Positions 1 to 8,212 of a stretch of DNA of 64,000 nucleotides are shown here, piece by piece. The notes under the pieces are model-generated. The model had not been told where the DNA came from. It was given only the letters and a program-made list of their open reading frames with translations, and made no database searches. A program made the translations under genes and the position numbers. Position 1 is the first letter of the stretch. Every line of letters begins with the position of its first letter. The stretch comes from CALUVN01 sp944323595 (GTDB lineage Bacteria > Cyanobacteriota > Vampirovibrionia > Gastranaerophilales > Gastranaerophilaceae). The stretch covers positions 1,054,001 through 1,118,000 of the forward strand of contig OZ006972.1 of the NCBI GenBank assembly GCA_963931255.1, written 5' to 3'.

Positions 1-249
1 GAACAGATTAAAAATTTTCAGAAACCTTATAGTAAACGTATTAAACATGCAAGTACTACATTATTGTCATTAAATATGGTTAGTAAAAAATATGAGCATA
101 TTATGACAATATCTTTTGATACGAAAAATATTGAATGCGAAGCTTATGCTATAAATCAAATAAATAATCCTTATGAAGATGTAAATTGTTATTGGTTAAA
201 TCCTATATTAATTGCTTTAAAGGATAAAGATGCCCAATATCACAAATAA
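1..249 (+). CDS. C-terminal part of an unknown protein (runs off the left edge)
   Basis: The frame is open from the first base to a TAA at 247-249, giving an 82-residue C-terminal fragment. The apparent internal starts at 64 (TTG) and 76 have no ribosome binding site, so the real start lies outside the window. The fragment is Lys/Asn/Ile rich and ends in a hydrophobic stretch around LNPILIALKD. I do not recognise a family and see no catalytic motif. It is followed by more than 500 bases without a gene. Confidence 0.55.
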   Translation, partial: EQIKNFQKPYSKRIKHASTTLLSLNMVSKKYEHIMTISFDTKNIECEAYAINQINNPYEDVNCYWLNPILIALKDKDAQYHK

Positions 250-506
250 CCTTTTTATTACCATAATAAATGTTGCGTTGAGAATTTTATAATTAAATCA
301 ATTTGATTAATTCTTTTTAGTTTTTTCTTCATTATTTCAACATAATAAAATATAAAGATTTACAGTTTATAGAAAACTAATAAGAAACAATAGTAATTTA
401 TATAAAATCAAATACTCATTATAGCTGTTACAAATAGTCATTTAATGTGTTTCTTTACAATATTATCTTTTTTTGAGTAATTTGGTCGGAAGTAAATCAA
501 ATGTCG

Positions 507-526
507 GTTGGGCATACTTGCCCAAC
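507..526. repeat. Inverted repeat copy 1 (GTTGGGCA-N4-TGCCCAAC)
   Basis: Perfect 8-bp arms around the loop TACT. The same arms recur at 688-707 with another loop, so arms are conserved while loops vary. This is as expected for a structured repeat or a dimeric protein site. Confidence 0.6.
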
Positions 527-687
527 AACTCTATATTACAGTGGTCGGAAACTGCATGATGTTATATTTTTAAACCGGCTTAAATTGGACTTTATTAGGA
601 CATAAAATTATAAAAAATGTTTTTAAATCAAACTAAAAACTTTCAAAATCAAAAAAATTCAGAGTCTGCTTAATGTCCAAATTTACC

Positions 688-707
688 GTTGGGCAGGTAT
701 GCCCAAC
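688..707. repeat. Inverted repeat copy 2 (GTTGGGCA-N4-TGCCCAAC)
   Basis: Perfect 8-bp arms around the loop GGTA, 181 bp from copy 1. It lies downstream of the GNAT gene, which reads leftward and ends at 781. It lacks the T-run of an intrinsic terminator. Confidence 0.6.
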
Positions 708-780
708 CGACATGTCCTTGAAATGTCCTACTGACCGATTACATTTTAGTGGGGACATTTCATGAAAACTCAACAGTGAA

Positions 781-1227
781 CTATAAAATTTTTTTTAAAT
801 AAATCATATCCTTTAGTTGTTTCCCATCTTCAAAAATTGGATGTGAGTAGTTATCAATAAAAAAATTTTTTATCCGGTGGGTTTCTTGAAAACCACGTTT
901 TTTATAGAATTCCAGTGTTTTATTATTTTCTCCGGTTCCAAGAATTAAGTATTTAAATTCTGTTTTGTACTTATTACATACAAAATTGATTAATGCTGTT
1001 GCATAACCTCTATTCTGGTATTCAGGATATGTTGCAAGATTTTTTATTTCAATGGTTTCATTGTCTGTCTGTATAACAGCGCACGCAGAAGTTAATGCAT
1101 TATTCTCATATAAAGCAAAAATAGTTGACTGCTTTATATATTTATTAATCATCTTTTCATCTTCATCGCCGATTAACAAAATATCCGTATAATCAGTTTT
1201 GTTTGTAGAGATTTCCTTAATTTGCAT
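781..1227 (-). CDS. GNAT family N-acetyltransferase
   Basis: This 148-residue protein has the length and layout of a stand-alone GNAT acyl-CoA N-acyltransferase. The segment around IKNLATYPEYQNRGYATALINFVCNKY contains the acetyl-CoA pyrophosphate-binding motif (consensus Q/RxxGxG/A, here QNRGYA), followed by the LGTGENNKTLEFYKKRGFQ segment typical of the C-terminal acetyl-CoA-binding half. The substrate cannot be told from sequence. The start is the ATG at 1227; it has no Shine-Dalgarno but TATATT lies exactly 6 bp upstream (1239-1234), matching the leaderless pattern seen repeatedly here. It stands alone, in the same direction as the cat gene upstream but separated by 250 bp and a terminator. 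Confidence 0.8.
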   Translation of the reverse strand: MQIKEISTNKTDYTDILLIGDEDEKMINKYIKQSTIFALYENNALTSACAVIQTDNETIEIKNLATYPEYQNRGYATALINFVCNKYKTEFKYLILGTGENNKTLEFYKKRGFQETHRIKNFFIDNYSHPIFEDGKQLKDMIYLKKIL

Positions 1228-1442
1228 AAATTAAATATATCATAATTGATACAAAACGAATATACATGCTGTCGACCCGCAACAAGCTTTGGAATGGTGG
1301 ATGTAAAACTTTAACATAATATAATCATTGATTGAGTAAGTATGCTAAGCTCTGTAATCAAAGTTTGAATTTTGTATTTAAAATCTTCTTTATCTTTTAG
1401 TATTATCCGGTTTGTAATATGTCTGAAGTATATATAAATAAA

Positions 1443-1472
1443 GACAAAGAGGTAATAGTTTGCCTCTTTGTC
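1443..1472 (-). terminator. Intrinsic terminator of the cat gene
   Basis: A perfect 10-bp stem (GACAAAGAGG with CCTCTTTGTC) lies 6 bp beyond the stop codon of the chloramphenicol acetyltransferase gene. It is followed on the minus strand by a T-rich tail. Confidence 0.8.
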
Positions 1473-1477
1473 AAGAA

Positions 1478-2116
1478 TTAGTTTTTAAAAGAATCCATAT
1501 ATTCCTGCAATTCAATAAAAAATCTTGAAAGGTGAAATCCATCTGCCACCGCATGGTGAATATTGAATGATAGGGGTATTATAACTTTATCATCAGCTTG
1601 TGTATATTTCCCCCAGGTCACAACCGGTGCAAGATATTTACCTTCATCAAACACATGGATATCAAAACTTTTGTAATGAATCCAGGGTAAACACGATACA
1701 TTAAATACGTTTTTAGGTACATTCTTGAAATCAAATGCCCTGCAATCTTTATATTTTTCCAGAGTATTCACAAAGTTATTATGAAATGTAGCCAAATTCT
1801 CATTGTATTCTGTAAAAAGCAGTACACATTGCTCATCTTCTTTGTAAAAATGAGCAAAATAGGGATGTATAATGTCATAACACCCGACTTGATTTTTATC
1901 ATTCCAGCCAAGTTTGAATTCTTCGTGGGAATTTATTATTTTGCTTACAGCCCACATAAAACCCGGATAAAATCTGTAATTATTCTTTTTTACGTAATCT
2001 AAAAAGCCTGTTATCTCAATATCACAGGTCATACTTATAACGTTACGTAAATTGTCGATATAATGTCGGAATATATTATATCGTTTCCAGTTGTTATCTT
2101 TTATTTCAAATTTCAT
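1478..2116 (-). CDS. cat: Type A chloramphenicol O-acetyltransferase (CAT)
   Basis: A 212-residue protein, the usual size of classical CAT enzymes, which transfer acetyl from acetyl-CoA to the 3-hydroxyl of chloramphenicol. Near the C-terminus it has HHAVADGFHLSRF, matching the family's HHxVxDGxH catalytic motif with the general-base histidine and structural Asp; the N-terminal RYNIFRHY and the LPWIHYKSF segment also fit type A CATs. The start is the ATG at 2116 with a strong AGGAGG 5 bp upstream. That ribosome site is buried in a hairpin preceded by a short leader ORF, so expression is probably drug-induced at translation. Base composition resembles the host, so it is not obviously recent. 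A few CAT-fold enzymes act on other acceptors, so resistance needs testing. Confidence 0.88.
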   Translation of the reverse strand: MKFEIKDNNWKRYNIFRHYIDNLRNVISMTCDIEITGFLDYVKKNNYRFYPGFMWAVSKIINSHEEFKLGWNDKNQVGCYDIIHPYFAHFYKEDEQCVLLFTEYNENLATFHNNFVNTLEKYKDCRAFDFKNVPKNVFNVSCLPWIHYKSFDIHVFDEGKYLAPVVTWGKYTQADDKVIIPLSFNIHHAVADGFHLSRFFIELQEYMDSFKN

Positions 2117-2119
2117 TTT

Positions 2120-2159
2120 AACCTCCTTAAATATTACTAGCTAAATATTTAAAGAGGTT
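2120..2159 (-). promoter_or_regulatory. Hairpin sequestering the cat ribosome binding site
   Basis: Arms 2159-2144 (AACCTCTTTAAATATT) and 2135-2120 (AATATTTAAGGAGGTT) form a 16-bp stem with one G-U pair and an 8-base loop. The 3' arm contains the whole Shine-Dalgarno (GGAGG, about 2125-2121) of cat. The upstream leader ORF ends in the loop, as in known chloramphenicol-induced cat attenuators, where a drug-stalled ribosome opens the stem. Confidence 0.85.
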
Positions 2160-2197
2160 TTTGCAATTCCAATTTTTGATGACTTTTGTGTTTTCAT
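2141..2197 (-). CDS. cat leader peptide (18 aa)
   Basis: The ORF encodes MKTQKSSKIGIAKTSLNI and stops at a TAG in the loop of the hairpin that hides the cat ribosome site. A TATAAT box (2209-2204) sits 6 bp before its ATG, so the transcript probably starts at or next to the A of ATG. Leader peptides of inducible cat genes are short, Lys/Ser rich, and stall ribosomes in the presence of chloramphenicol; this one has that composition and position but is not identical to any I can recall. Chloramphenicol tends to arrest after Ala, Ser or Thr, which occur at codons 3, 6, 7 and 12-15. Confidence 0.72.
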   Translation of the reverse strand: MKTQKSSKIGIAKTSLNI

Positions 2198-2203
2198 AAT
2201 TTG

Positions 2204-2209
2204 ATTATA
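2204..2209 (-). promoter_or_regulatory. -10 box of the cat leader transcript
   Basis: Consensus TATAAT located 6 bp upstream of the leader peptide ATG. No good -35 box is visible at 16-18 bp. It lies between the end of the ABC operon and cat, giving cat its own promoter. Confidence 0.6.
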
Positions 2210-2251
2210 ACATATATGAGAAAAATACGTATTTCTGTTACAATTATTAGT

Positions 2252-3367
2252 TTATCCCAGCTTTCTTTTAAAGGTTCGTCCCGCAAGGGTTAGGGTTATT
2301 GATGCGATTATAATCAACGGAATAAGATTTGTTATAACGTCTTCTATACCCATACCTTTCAGGAAAATCCCGCGGGTTAAGACCATAAAGAAACGAACAG
2401 GGTTAAGCCACGTCAAATACTGCAAAGCAACGGGCATATCCTCAATAGGAGAAATAAATCCTGATAGAAGCACCGCGGGCATCATAAATGTCATTGCTGA
2501 TAAAATTGCCTGCTGCTGGGTATTACAAATTGCAGAAATATATAATCCTACGCCTACTATTGCAAGAAGCGAAATTAAAATCGCAATCATAAATAAGAAA
2601 AAAGAACCGGCAAACGGTATGTGGAAAGATACAATTACAATACCTGTCATTACCATAGTTAAAGCCATTGCAATAATCAACGGAGGAATAGATTTTCCTA
2701 AGAGGATTTCTAAAGATGATAGCGGGCTTACAATTAACTGGTCAAATGTTCCGAGTTCACGTTCTCTGGCGATTGATAATGCCGTTAAAATTAAAGTTGT
2801 AACCAGTGACAACATGGCAACAATTACGGTTAAGATATACCACTTGTATTCAAGATTCGGGTTAAACCAGTTACGTACAGATGCATTTATGCTTGCACCG
2901 CTTGTTTTTGGAGAAATTTCTGCTCCGTAGCCTGTGATTATTTGTGAGGCATAACCGGATGCAATTGAGGCTGAATTTGTCTGCCTGCCGTCTGCTATAA
3001 CCTGAACGGAGGCAATATTTCCTGATTTAATGTCACGTGAAAAATTGTTATTTATCATTATTCCTATCTGGACTTTTTGAGTATCAAGTTTCTTTTTAAA
3101 ATCTGCTTCATTATCAACGTAATAAAAATTTCTAAACCTCGGGGAGTTTTCAAATTTTGATAAAAGTTCTCTTGACTCAACGCTTTGTGAACGGTCAAGT
3201 GTAACCACATCAATATTTTGTACTTCCATTGTCGCCGCGTTTGAGAATATCAAAAGCTGTACTATTGGCAGTCCGATAATTATGCCTTTTGTTTTAGGAT
3301 CGTTCCATATTGTTATAAATTCTTTTTTCATTAAAGCAAAAACTCTGCGGAAAAAATCTCTTATCAT
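2252..3367 (-). CDS. ybhR: ABC-2 type transporter permease (YbhR-like)
   Basis: A 371-residue ABC-2 permease: one N-terminal membrane segment after KKEFITIWNDPKTKGIIIGLPIVQLL, a large extracytoplasmic loop of about 140 residues, then five C-terminal membrane segments. The ERELGTFDQLIVSPLSSLEILLGK stretch is the conserved ABC-2 coupling region. Length and topology match the YbhR/YbhS/YhhJ class that exports drugs or other hydrophobic compounds. It is the last gene of the operon and overlaps the previous permease by ATGA at 3364-3367. Together the two permeases should form a heterodimer driven by the tandem ATPase. Confidence 0.87.
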   Translation of the reverse strand: MIRDFFRRVFALMKKEFITIWNDPKTKGIIIGLPIVQLLIFSNAATMEVQNIDVVTLDRSQSVESRELLSKFENSPRFRNFYYVDNEADFKKKLDTQKVQIGIMINNNFSRDIKSGNIASVQVIADGRQTNSASIASGYASQIITGYGAEISPKTSGASINASVRNWFNPNLEYKWYILTVIVAMLSLVTTLILTALSIARERELGTFDQLIVSPLSSLEILLGKSIPPLIIAMALTMVMTGIVIVSFHIPFAGSFFLFMIAILISLLAIVGVGLYISAICNTQQQAILSAMTFMMPAVLLSGFISPIEDMPVALQYLTWLNPVRFFMVLTRGIFLKGMGIEDVITNLIPLIIIASITLTLAGRTFKRKLG

Positions 3368-4512
3368 TTTTTTACCTGCCTTTCCTCCGGCTGACGGGCG
3401 TGAACTTTTTCCAGTCTCATTGAAGTATTTTTGTAAACTGCAGCGAAAAACAGCAGACCTAAAATTGTTAAATAAATTGCATTTTCCAGTCTGATACTGT
3501 TAACACCGCCTGCCATAAACTCACTTTCAACAAATGAAACGTAGTATCTCGGCGGTAAAATTCTGGTCAGATGCTGGAAAAATACAGGCATGGAATTTAT
3601 CGGGAACATTAAGCCGGAAAGCATCAGAGCAGGCATAAATCCGACACTCATTGCCACCATACTTGCCAGAAACTGGTTTTTTAATACGGAAGAAACATTC
3701 AGTCCTATACCGAGTGATGTAAAAAGGAAAAGACCGCTTACTACCAGTAAAACAAGATAGCTTCCTCTAAAAGGTATTTGAAAAATTACTACGCAGAGAA
3801 AAATATTAAATACCAGTGACAACATTCCTAAGATAAAATACGGTATGTATTTCCCTAAGACTATATGAATTGTTTTGACAGATGTAGAAAGCATAGCTTC
3901 CATAGTACCGCGTTCCCATTCACGGGCGACCACAAGCGAGGTTAGCAGAATTCCTATTAACGTCATTGTAATAGCAATTGACCCCGGAACAATAAAATAG
4001 TGGCTGTTCAAATCAGGATTGTACCAGGTGCGGATTTCGGCATTGATTACGGGCTGTTTGGCAGATGCTGCATATTTACTTGTTCCAAGCCAGTTATTGG
4101 CAATGGCAGTTGCATAACTTTGAACATAATTTGCGGTATTCACCTCCGAGCCGTCTGTAATAACAAGCAAATCTGCACTTTGACCTCTTGCAAGTTTTGT
4201 TGAAAAATCGTTCGGTATTATAACGGCTCCTTTAATTTTTGAACGTATAATTGCATTTTCAATATCTTTTATATTGTCAAAATAAATAGAGTTCACATAT
4301 TTGCTGTGTCCGAAAGATTTTACAAGCGTCGCGACCTCCGGATTCGGGTCATCGTTTTTAATCCCCATGGTTACTCTTACGGAATCCAGGTTTATGCCGT
4401 ACATGTAAATCATAATTGAGATAAACGGCAGTACAAACGCGATTATTATACTGCTTGGATCGCGGAGAATTTGTTTTATTTCCTTTTTTATGAGTGCTAA
4501 AAGTATTTTCAT
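3364..4512 (-). CDS. ybhS: ABC-2 type transporter permease (YbhS-like)
   Basis: A 382-residue paralogue of the next gene, with the same plan: N-terminal KKEIKQILRDPSSIIIAFVLPF, a periplasmic domain, and a C-terminal membrane bundle containing AREWERGTMEAMLSTSVKTIHIVLGKYIPYF. The pair with overlapping stop/start codons (ATGA) on both sides indicates translational coupling and 1:1 expression with the ATPase at 4509-6044. The charged C-terminal tail (VHARQPEERQVKK) is extra. The exported substrate is unknown. Confidence 0.87.
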   Translation of the reverse strand: MKILLALIKKEIKQILRDPSSIIIAFVLPFISIMIYMYGINLDSVRVTMGIKNDDPNPEVATLVKSFGHSKYVNSIYFDNIKDIENAIIRSKIKGAVIIPNDFSTKLARGQSADLLVITDGSEVNTANYVQSYATAIANNWLGTSKYAASAKQPVINAEIRTWYNPDLNSHYFIVPGSIAITMTLIGILLTSLVVAREWERGTMEAMLSTSVKTIHIVLGKYIPYFILGMLSLVFNIFLCVVIFQIPFRGSYLVLLVVSGLFLFTSLGIGLNVSSVLKNQFLASMVAMSVGFMPALMLSGLMFPINSMPVFFQHLTRILPPRYYVSFVESEFMAGGVNSIRLENAIYLTILGLLFFAAVYKNTSMRLEKVHARQPEERQVKK

Positions 4513-6044
4513 TCTTTTTCACTCTCCTTTATCAGTGTGATGAACGTTTCTTCCATGGTCGGAAGTTCTCCCTCGCCATTTGCTGGAGAGGACTGGGGTG
4601 ATGGGTTAATTAACCTCAATGCCTTGCGTTTTAATTCATCCGGCGTACCCAGAGCTATTGTTTCTCCGTGATAGAAAAGGCTTATTCTGTCGCAGTATTC
4701 CGCTTCATCCATAAAGTGTGTTGTAACAAGAATGGTTACTCCTTTTTTAGCAAGAGATGTAATATGGTTCCAGAAATCACGGCGGGTAAGAACATCAACT
4801 CCGGATGTAGGTTCATCAAGAAATAAAACCGGCGGATTATGTATAAGAGCACATGCCATTGAAAGCCGCTGTTTTAACCCGAGAGGAAGTTCTTCACTTT
4901 TCTGGTTTTCATAATCTTTTAGACCGAAGACATTAATAATTTCCTCAACTCTTGTGCTGCGGTTTTTAAATTTTATGCCGTAAGCAGATGCAAAAAATTC
5001 AAGGTTTTCTCTGACTGTCAGGCTTCCGTACAGAGAAAATTTTTGTGCCATATAACCTAAATTTGAGCGGGCTTTTTCAGGGTCTTTTGTAATATCAATA
5101 CCCATAATTCTTGCGGTTCCGTTTGTAGGTTTTGCCAGTCCGCACATCATCTTAAATGATGTTGATTTGCCGGCGCCGTTAGGCCCGAGCAAACCAAAGA
5201 TTTCACCTTTTTTTATTTTGAATGTGTTATTTTTTACTGCGTAAAAATTTCCGTATTTTTTTTCTAAATGGTCAGCTTCTACAGTCAACTCAATTTCAGG
5301 CGCTTTGTAATTATAATTTTTAGCAATGAGGGATTCTTCTTTTTTATATCCGCCCATAAGCTCAATAACTTTTTCTTCAAACTCTTGCGGCGTGGCAGCC
5401 AGAGCATGCGGTTTACCTTCATAAATCACTTTCCCTTTATCAATTACAACTGCAGTATCAAAACTGTGTGCTTCGTCTAAATATGCTGTTGACCATAAAA
5501 CTGTTGTTTCGGGATTAATCATCTCCCGTACCATTTTCATTAAATCTCTGCGGGAAATAGGATCAACTCCGACAGACGGTTCGTCAAGCAACAAAAATTC
5601 GGGGTTACCTAAAAGCGTACAGGCTAAACCCAATTTTTGTTTCATGCCGCCCGACAATGCTCCTGCAAGGCGCTCTTGAAATGGTGCAAGAGTTGTAAAT
5701 TCAAGCATTTTATCAAAATCATGCGGAACAGCCTTTAAATCTGCATAAAGTCTTAAATTTTCGATAACAGTTAAATCTTCATACAACCCGAATTTTTGCG
5801 GCATATATCCGATAAGAGGAGTTAATTCGTCTTTTTGAGTCACAGGATTGAATCCGAGAGTTGAAATCTCTCCTTTATCCGGAATTAAAAGCCCTATGAT
5901 TGTTCTTAAAAGAGTGGTTTTCCCTGCACCGTCCGCGCCTATTAACCCTGTAATTTTACCTTTTTCAATGTTTAGAGAAAGGTTATCAAGAGCAGTGATT
6001 TTACCGAAAGTTTTTGTCAGGTTTTTTATTTCTACTGTATTCAC
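4509..6044 (-). CDS. ybhF: ABC transporter ATP-binding protein with two ABC domains (YbhF-like)
   Basis: A 511-residue tandem ATPase. Domain 1 has Walker A GADGAGKTT (near residue 35), signature LSGGMKQK and Walker B LLLDEPSVGVD; domain 2 has GPNGAGKST, a degenerate signature ELPLGLKQR and LFLDEPTSGVD. Two fused nucleotide-binding domains in one chain are diagnostic of the YbhF class, which powers YbhS/YbhR. It starts 3 bp after the membrane-fusion gene stops and overlaps the next gene by ATGA. Near the C-terminus, residues NPSPQSSPANGEGE are encoded by a REP-like repeat (4566-4610) that appears to have inserted in frame between the second ATPase domain and the terminal helix. Confidence 0.9.
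   Translation of the reverse strand: MNTVEIKNLTKTFGKITALDNLSLNIEKGKITGLIGADGAGKTTLLRTIIGLLIPDKGEISTLGFNPVTQKDELTPLIGYMPQKFGLYEDLTVIENLRLYADLKAVPHDFDKMLEFTTLAPFQERLAGALSGGMKQKLGLACTLLGNPEFLLLDEPSVGVDPISRRDLMKMVREMINPETTVLWSTAYLDEAHSFDTAVVIDKGKVIYEGKPHALAATPQEFEEKVIELMGGYKKEESLIAKNYNYKAPEIELTVEADHLEKKYGNFYAVKNNTFKIKKGEIFGLLGPNGAGKSTSFKMMCGLAKPTNGTARIMGIDITKDPEKARSNLGYMAQKFSLYGSLTVRENLEFFASAYGIKFKNRSTRVEEIINVFGLKDYENQKSEELPLGLKQRLSMACALIHNPPVLFLDEPTSGVDVLTRRDFWNHITSLAKKGVTILVTTHFMDEAEYCDRISLFYHGETIALGTPDELKRKALRLINPSPQSSPANGEGELPTMEETFITLIKESEKE
4566..4610 (-). repeat. REP-like GC-rich repeat inside the ATPase coding region
   Basis: On the minus strand the sequence reads AACCCATCACCCCAGTCCTC, then TCC-N-GGCGAGGGAGAA, the same plan as the intergenic CCTCACCCTAGCCCTCTCC/GGAGAGGGG repeats at 30710-30750, 30860-30895 and 36425-36457. 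It folds into a small hairpin (CCTCTCCAGC with the facing GGCGAGGG arm) and keeps the reading frame. Confidence 0.6.
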
Positions 6045-6047
6045 CCC

Positions 6048-6899
6048 TTACCCCTCACCGGCTAAATCGACCTTTATCGTTACAGGCATACCCTGACGCA
6101 AATATTCATCTATGTCATAAATATAAACTCTTATGCGGTAAACCAGATTTGTTCTGATATCTGTTGATTGAACTGTTTTAGGTGTAAATTCTGCAACCGG
6201 CGAAATATATCCAATCTGACCTTTGTATTCTCTTTTTTTGCCAGTTTCCGGATCTACAGTATCAGTATATACATTTACCCCCTGACCGTATTTGATGTTT
6301 CCTAAATCGGTTTCGTTTACATAAGCCCTTACCCAGACCGGTTTTGTTTTTGCCATAGTGTAAACCGGCTGGCCTTTGGAAACATTTGCACCCGGCTCCT
6401 GAACCCGTATCATTATGATGCCTTCTTCCGGAGCATAAACTTTTGTATAATCAAGCTGATTTTTTGCAAAGTTTTTCTGTGCAACTGCTGCATCATAATC
6501 AGCTTTTGTTCTGTTTTTTGTGTTTAAAAGGGTGTCATAATCCTGTTTGGAAATTGTGTTATCGTTAACCAGCGGTGCCTGACGTTCAAATTTAGATTCT
6601 GCATCAGATTTCAGCGCAAGAGTCCTTTCAACATCCGCCTCCGCTTTTTCCAGATTTGAGACATAATCTTTATCGTCTAATACGGCAAGCAATTCGCCTT
6701 GCTTTACTGTATCCCCCTCTTCTTTGAGTAATTTTTCTATTTTACCTGCGACCTGAAAACTCAAATCGACCTGACGGATTTCAATATTGCCGTAGAGTGT
6801 TAGTTCATTGTCAACCTTACGGTTTTTGAAATATAAAAATACTAGAGTTCCGCAAACGATTAAAATTAATAATATCAAAACTATTGCTTTTTTCTTCAT
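6048..6899 (-). CDS. ybhG: HlyD-family periplasmic adaptor (YbhG-like)
   Basis: A 283-residue membrane-fusion protein. Residues 1-25 form an uncleaved membrane anchor (KKKAIVLILLILIVCGTLVFLYF), followed by the biotinyl-lipoyl half-motif IRQVDLSFQVAGKIEKLLKEEGDTVKQGELLAVLDDKDY, a coiled-coil hairpin (about 70-155), the second lipoyl half (VYAPEEGIIMIRVQEPGANVSKGQPVY), and a beta-barrel domain. It bridges the inner-membrane permeases to the TolC-like channel encoded just upstream, whose stop codon overlaps its start by 4 bp. A poly-purine end (GCCGGTGAGGGG) encodes the C-terminal AGEG. Confidence 0.88.
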   Translation of the reverse strand: MKKKAIVLILLILIVCGTLVFLYFKNRKVDNELTLYGNIEIRQVDLSFQVAGKIEKLLKEEGDTVKQGELLAVLDDKDYVSNLEKAEADVERTLALKSDAESKFERQAPLVNDNTISKQDYDTLLNTKNRTKADYDAAVAQKNFAKNQLDYTKVYAPEEGIIMIRVQEPGANVSKGQPVYTMAKTKPVWVRAYVNETDLGNIKYGQGVNVYTDTVDPETGKKREYKGQIGYISPVAEFTPKTVQSTDIRTNLVYRIRVYIYDIDEYLRQGMPVTIKVDLAGEG

Positions 6900-8212
6900 A
6901 GTTGACCTCCAACGGCTTTATATAATGTGAAATAATTTACTATTCTCTGTGTTTTTGCCTGTGCATAATTTGTTTGTGAATTTATAAGTTTATTTTCTTC
7001 CAGCAAATATTCAGGTTCTGAAATTACACCGCGGCTAAGTTTTTTTTCTGTATTTTGAAAATTTTGTGTTTCATAATTAAGCTCTGCTTTTGTGTTATCT
7101 TCCACTTTACGGTCGTGTTTGATTATACACAGGGCGGTATTAACTTCTTTTACTGCCTCTAAATTCGTCTGGTTGTAATCTTCAAAAAGTTCTTCATACT
7201 TTGCTTTTTGAATTTTTAAAGTGGCAACTTTCATGCCGCCTTTAAAAATATCCTGCGTTGCACCCGCTAATATTGCAGCAAGTGAAGATTCCCACGAGAA
7301 AAATGTTCCCGGAGCTATTGTATTGAATGCCCATATTCCGACAATATTAAATCTCGGGAAAAATTCTTTTTTAGCAACTCTTACATCAATTTTAGCCTTT
7401 TCAAGATTTGCTTCTGCCATTTTTACATCAGGGCGTGAGAAAATTATATCCGAACTTATTTCATCAGGAATTTTTCCGGAATATTCAAAATTATCTAAAT
7501 CTCCGACTTTCATATCCGCAATATTTGAGGAGGTTTTTCCTGTGAGAACAGCCAGCTGCATCATTGCCGTTTCACGTTCCTTTTGTAAGTTTTCAAGGGT
7601 ACTTCTGCTGGTTTCAACAATTTTTTTTGCATTATTTAATTCTGTTGAATTTATTACTCCGCGTTCAAATTTTTTATTACTTTTGTTTAAAATTTCTTCC
7701 TGATTTTGCAAAATTTTCGATTGTTTTTCAATCAGGTCGTCATACTGCAAAATGTTTGTATAAACTGTCGCCACATCGCTCAATAAGGCAAGGTAAACAG
7801 CTTTTTCATTGAATTTTGAAGCTTCATAACTTTTCTTTATTGCCTTTGTTTTGTCACGATTTTTCAAAAGAAAATCTGCCTCATAACTTGCAATAAAAGG
7901 CAGTATAAAGGCATTATCTTTCAATTGAAAATTATCTAATTCAGGGACTTTTACGCCCAGATAATTTGCGCTGACACTCAATGACGGTAGTTCTCTGCCA
8001 AGAGAATATTTTGTCTGCTGCCTGTATTGTTCAACAACATGTCCTGCTTTTTTCAATTCGTGATTGTTGTTTAAAGCTTCCTGAATATAGCAGTTCAAAT
8101 ACTCATCGTTGAACCTCGTAAAGAAATCAATGTTCAATTCCTGCACATCGACAGCAAAACAGCTTTGAGCCATAAACAATAAACTAAATACAAGGAGGAA
8201 TTTTTTAATCAT
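6896..8212 (-). CDS. TolC/NodT-like outer-membrane efflux channel
   Basis: A 438-residue outer-membrane factor with an N-terminal signal peptide (IKKFLLVFSLLFMAQSCFA, likely cut before VDVQEL) and the two-fold repeated TolC plan: long helical stretches (KKAGHVVEQYRQQTKYSLGRELPSLSVSANYLG and the second copy AEANLEKAKIDVRVAKKEFFPRFNIVGIW). The motif RPDVKMAEANL is typical of the OEP family. Its presence implies a diderm envelope. It lies between the TetR gene (8-bp overlap) and the HlyD adaptor (4-bp overlap), so the operon encodes a complete tripartite exporter. Confidence 0.88.
   Translation of the reverse strand: MIKKFLLVFSLLFMAQSCFAVDVQELNIDFFTRFNDEYLNCYIQEALNNNHELKKAGHVVEQYRQQTKYSLGRELPSLSVSANYLGVKVPELDNFQLKDNAFILPFIASYEADFLLKNRDKTKAIKKSYEASKFNEKAVYLALLSDVATVYTNILQYDDLIEKQSKILQNQEEILNKSNKKFERGVINSTELNNAKKIVETSRSTLENLQKERETAMMQLAVLTGKTSSNIADMKVGDLDNFEYSGKIPDEISSDIIFSRPDVKMAEANLEKAKIDVRVAKKEFFPRFNIVGIWAFNTIAPGTFFSWESSLAAILAGATQDIFKGGMKVATLKIQKAKYEELFEDYNQTNLEAVKEVNTALCIIKHDRKVEDNTKAELNYETQNFQNTEKKLSRGVISEPEYLLEENKLINSQTNYAQAKTQRIVNYFTLYKAVGGQL

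Larger units (their letters stand above)
250..780. other. Intergenic region with two copies of a GTTGGGCA inverted repeat
   Basis: No convincing gene is visible. The stretch holds two perfect 8-bp inverted repeats with 4-base loops (507-526 and 688-707), sharing the arms GTTGGGCA and TGCCCAAC but with different loops (TACT and GGTA). Around them the words GTGGTCGGAA and ATGTCC recur, so the segment looks like relics of a repeated intergenic element. Neither hairpin is followed by a T-run, so they are poor terminators. Confidence 0.5.
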
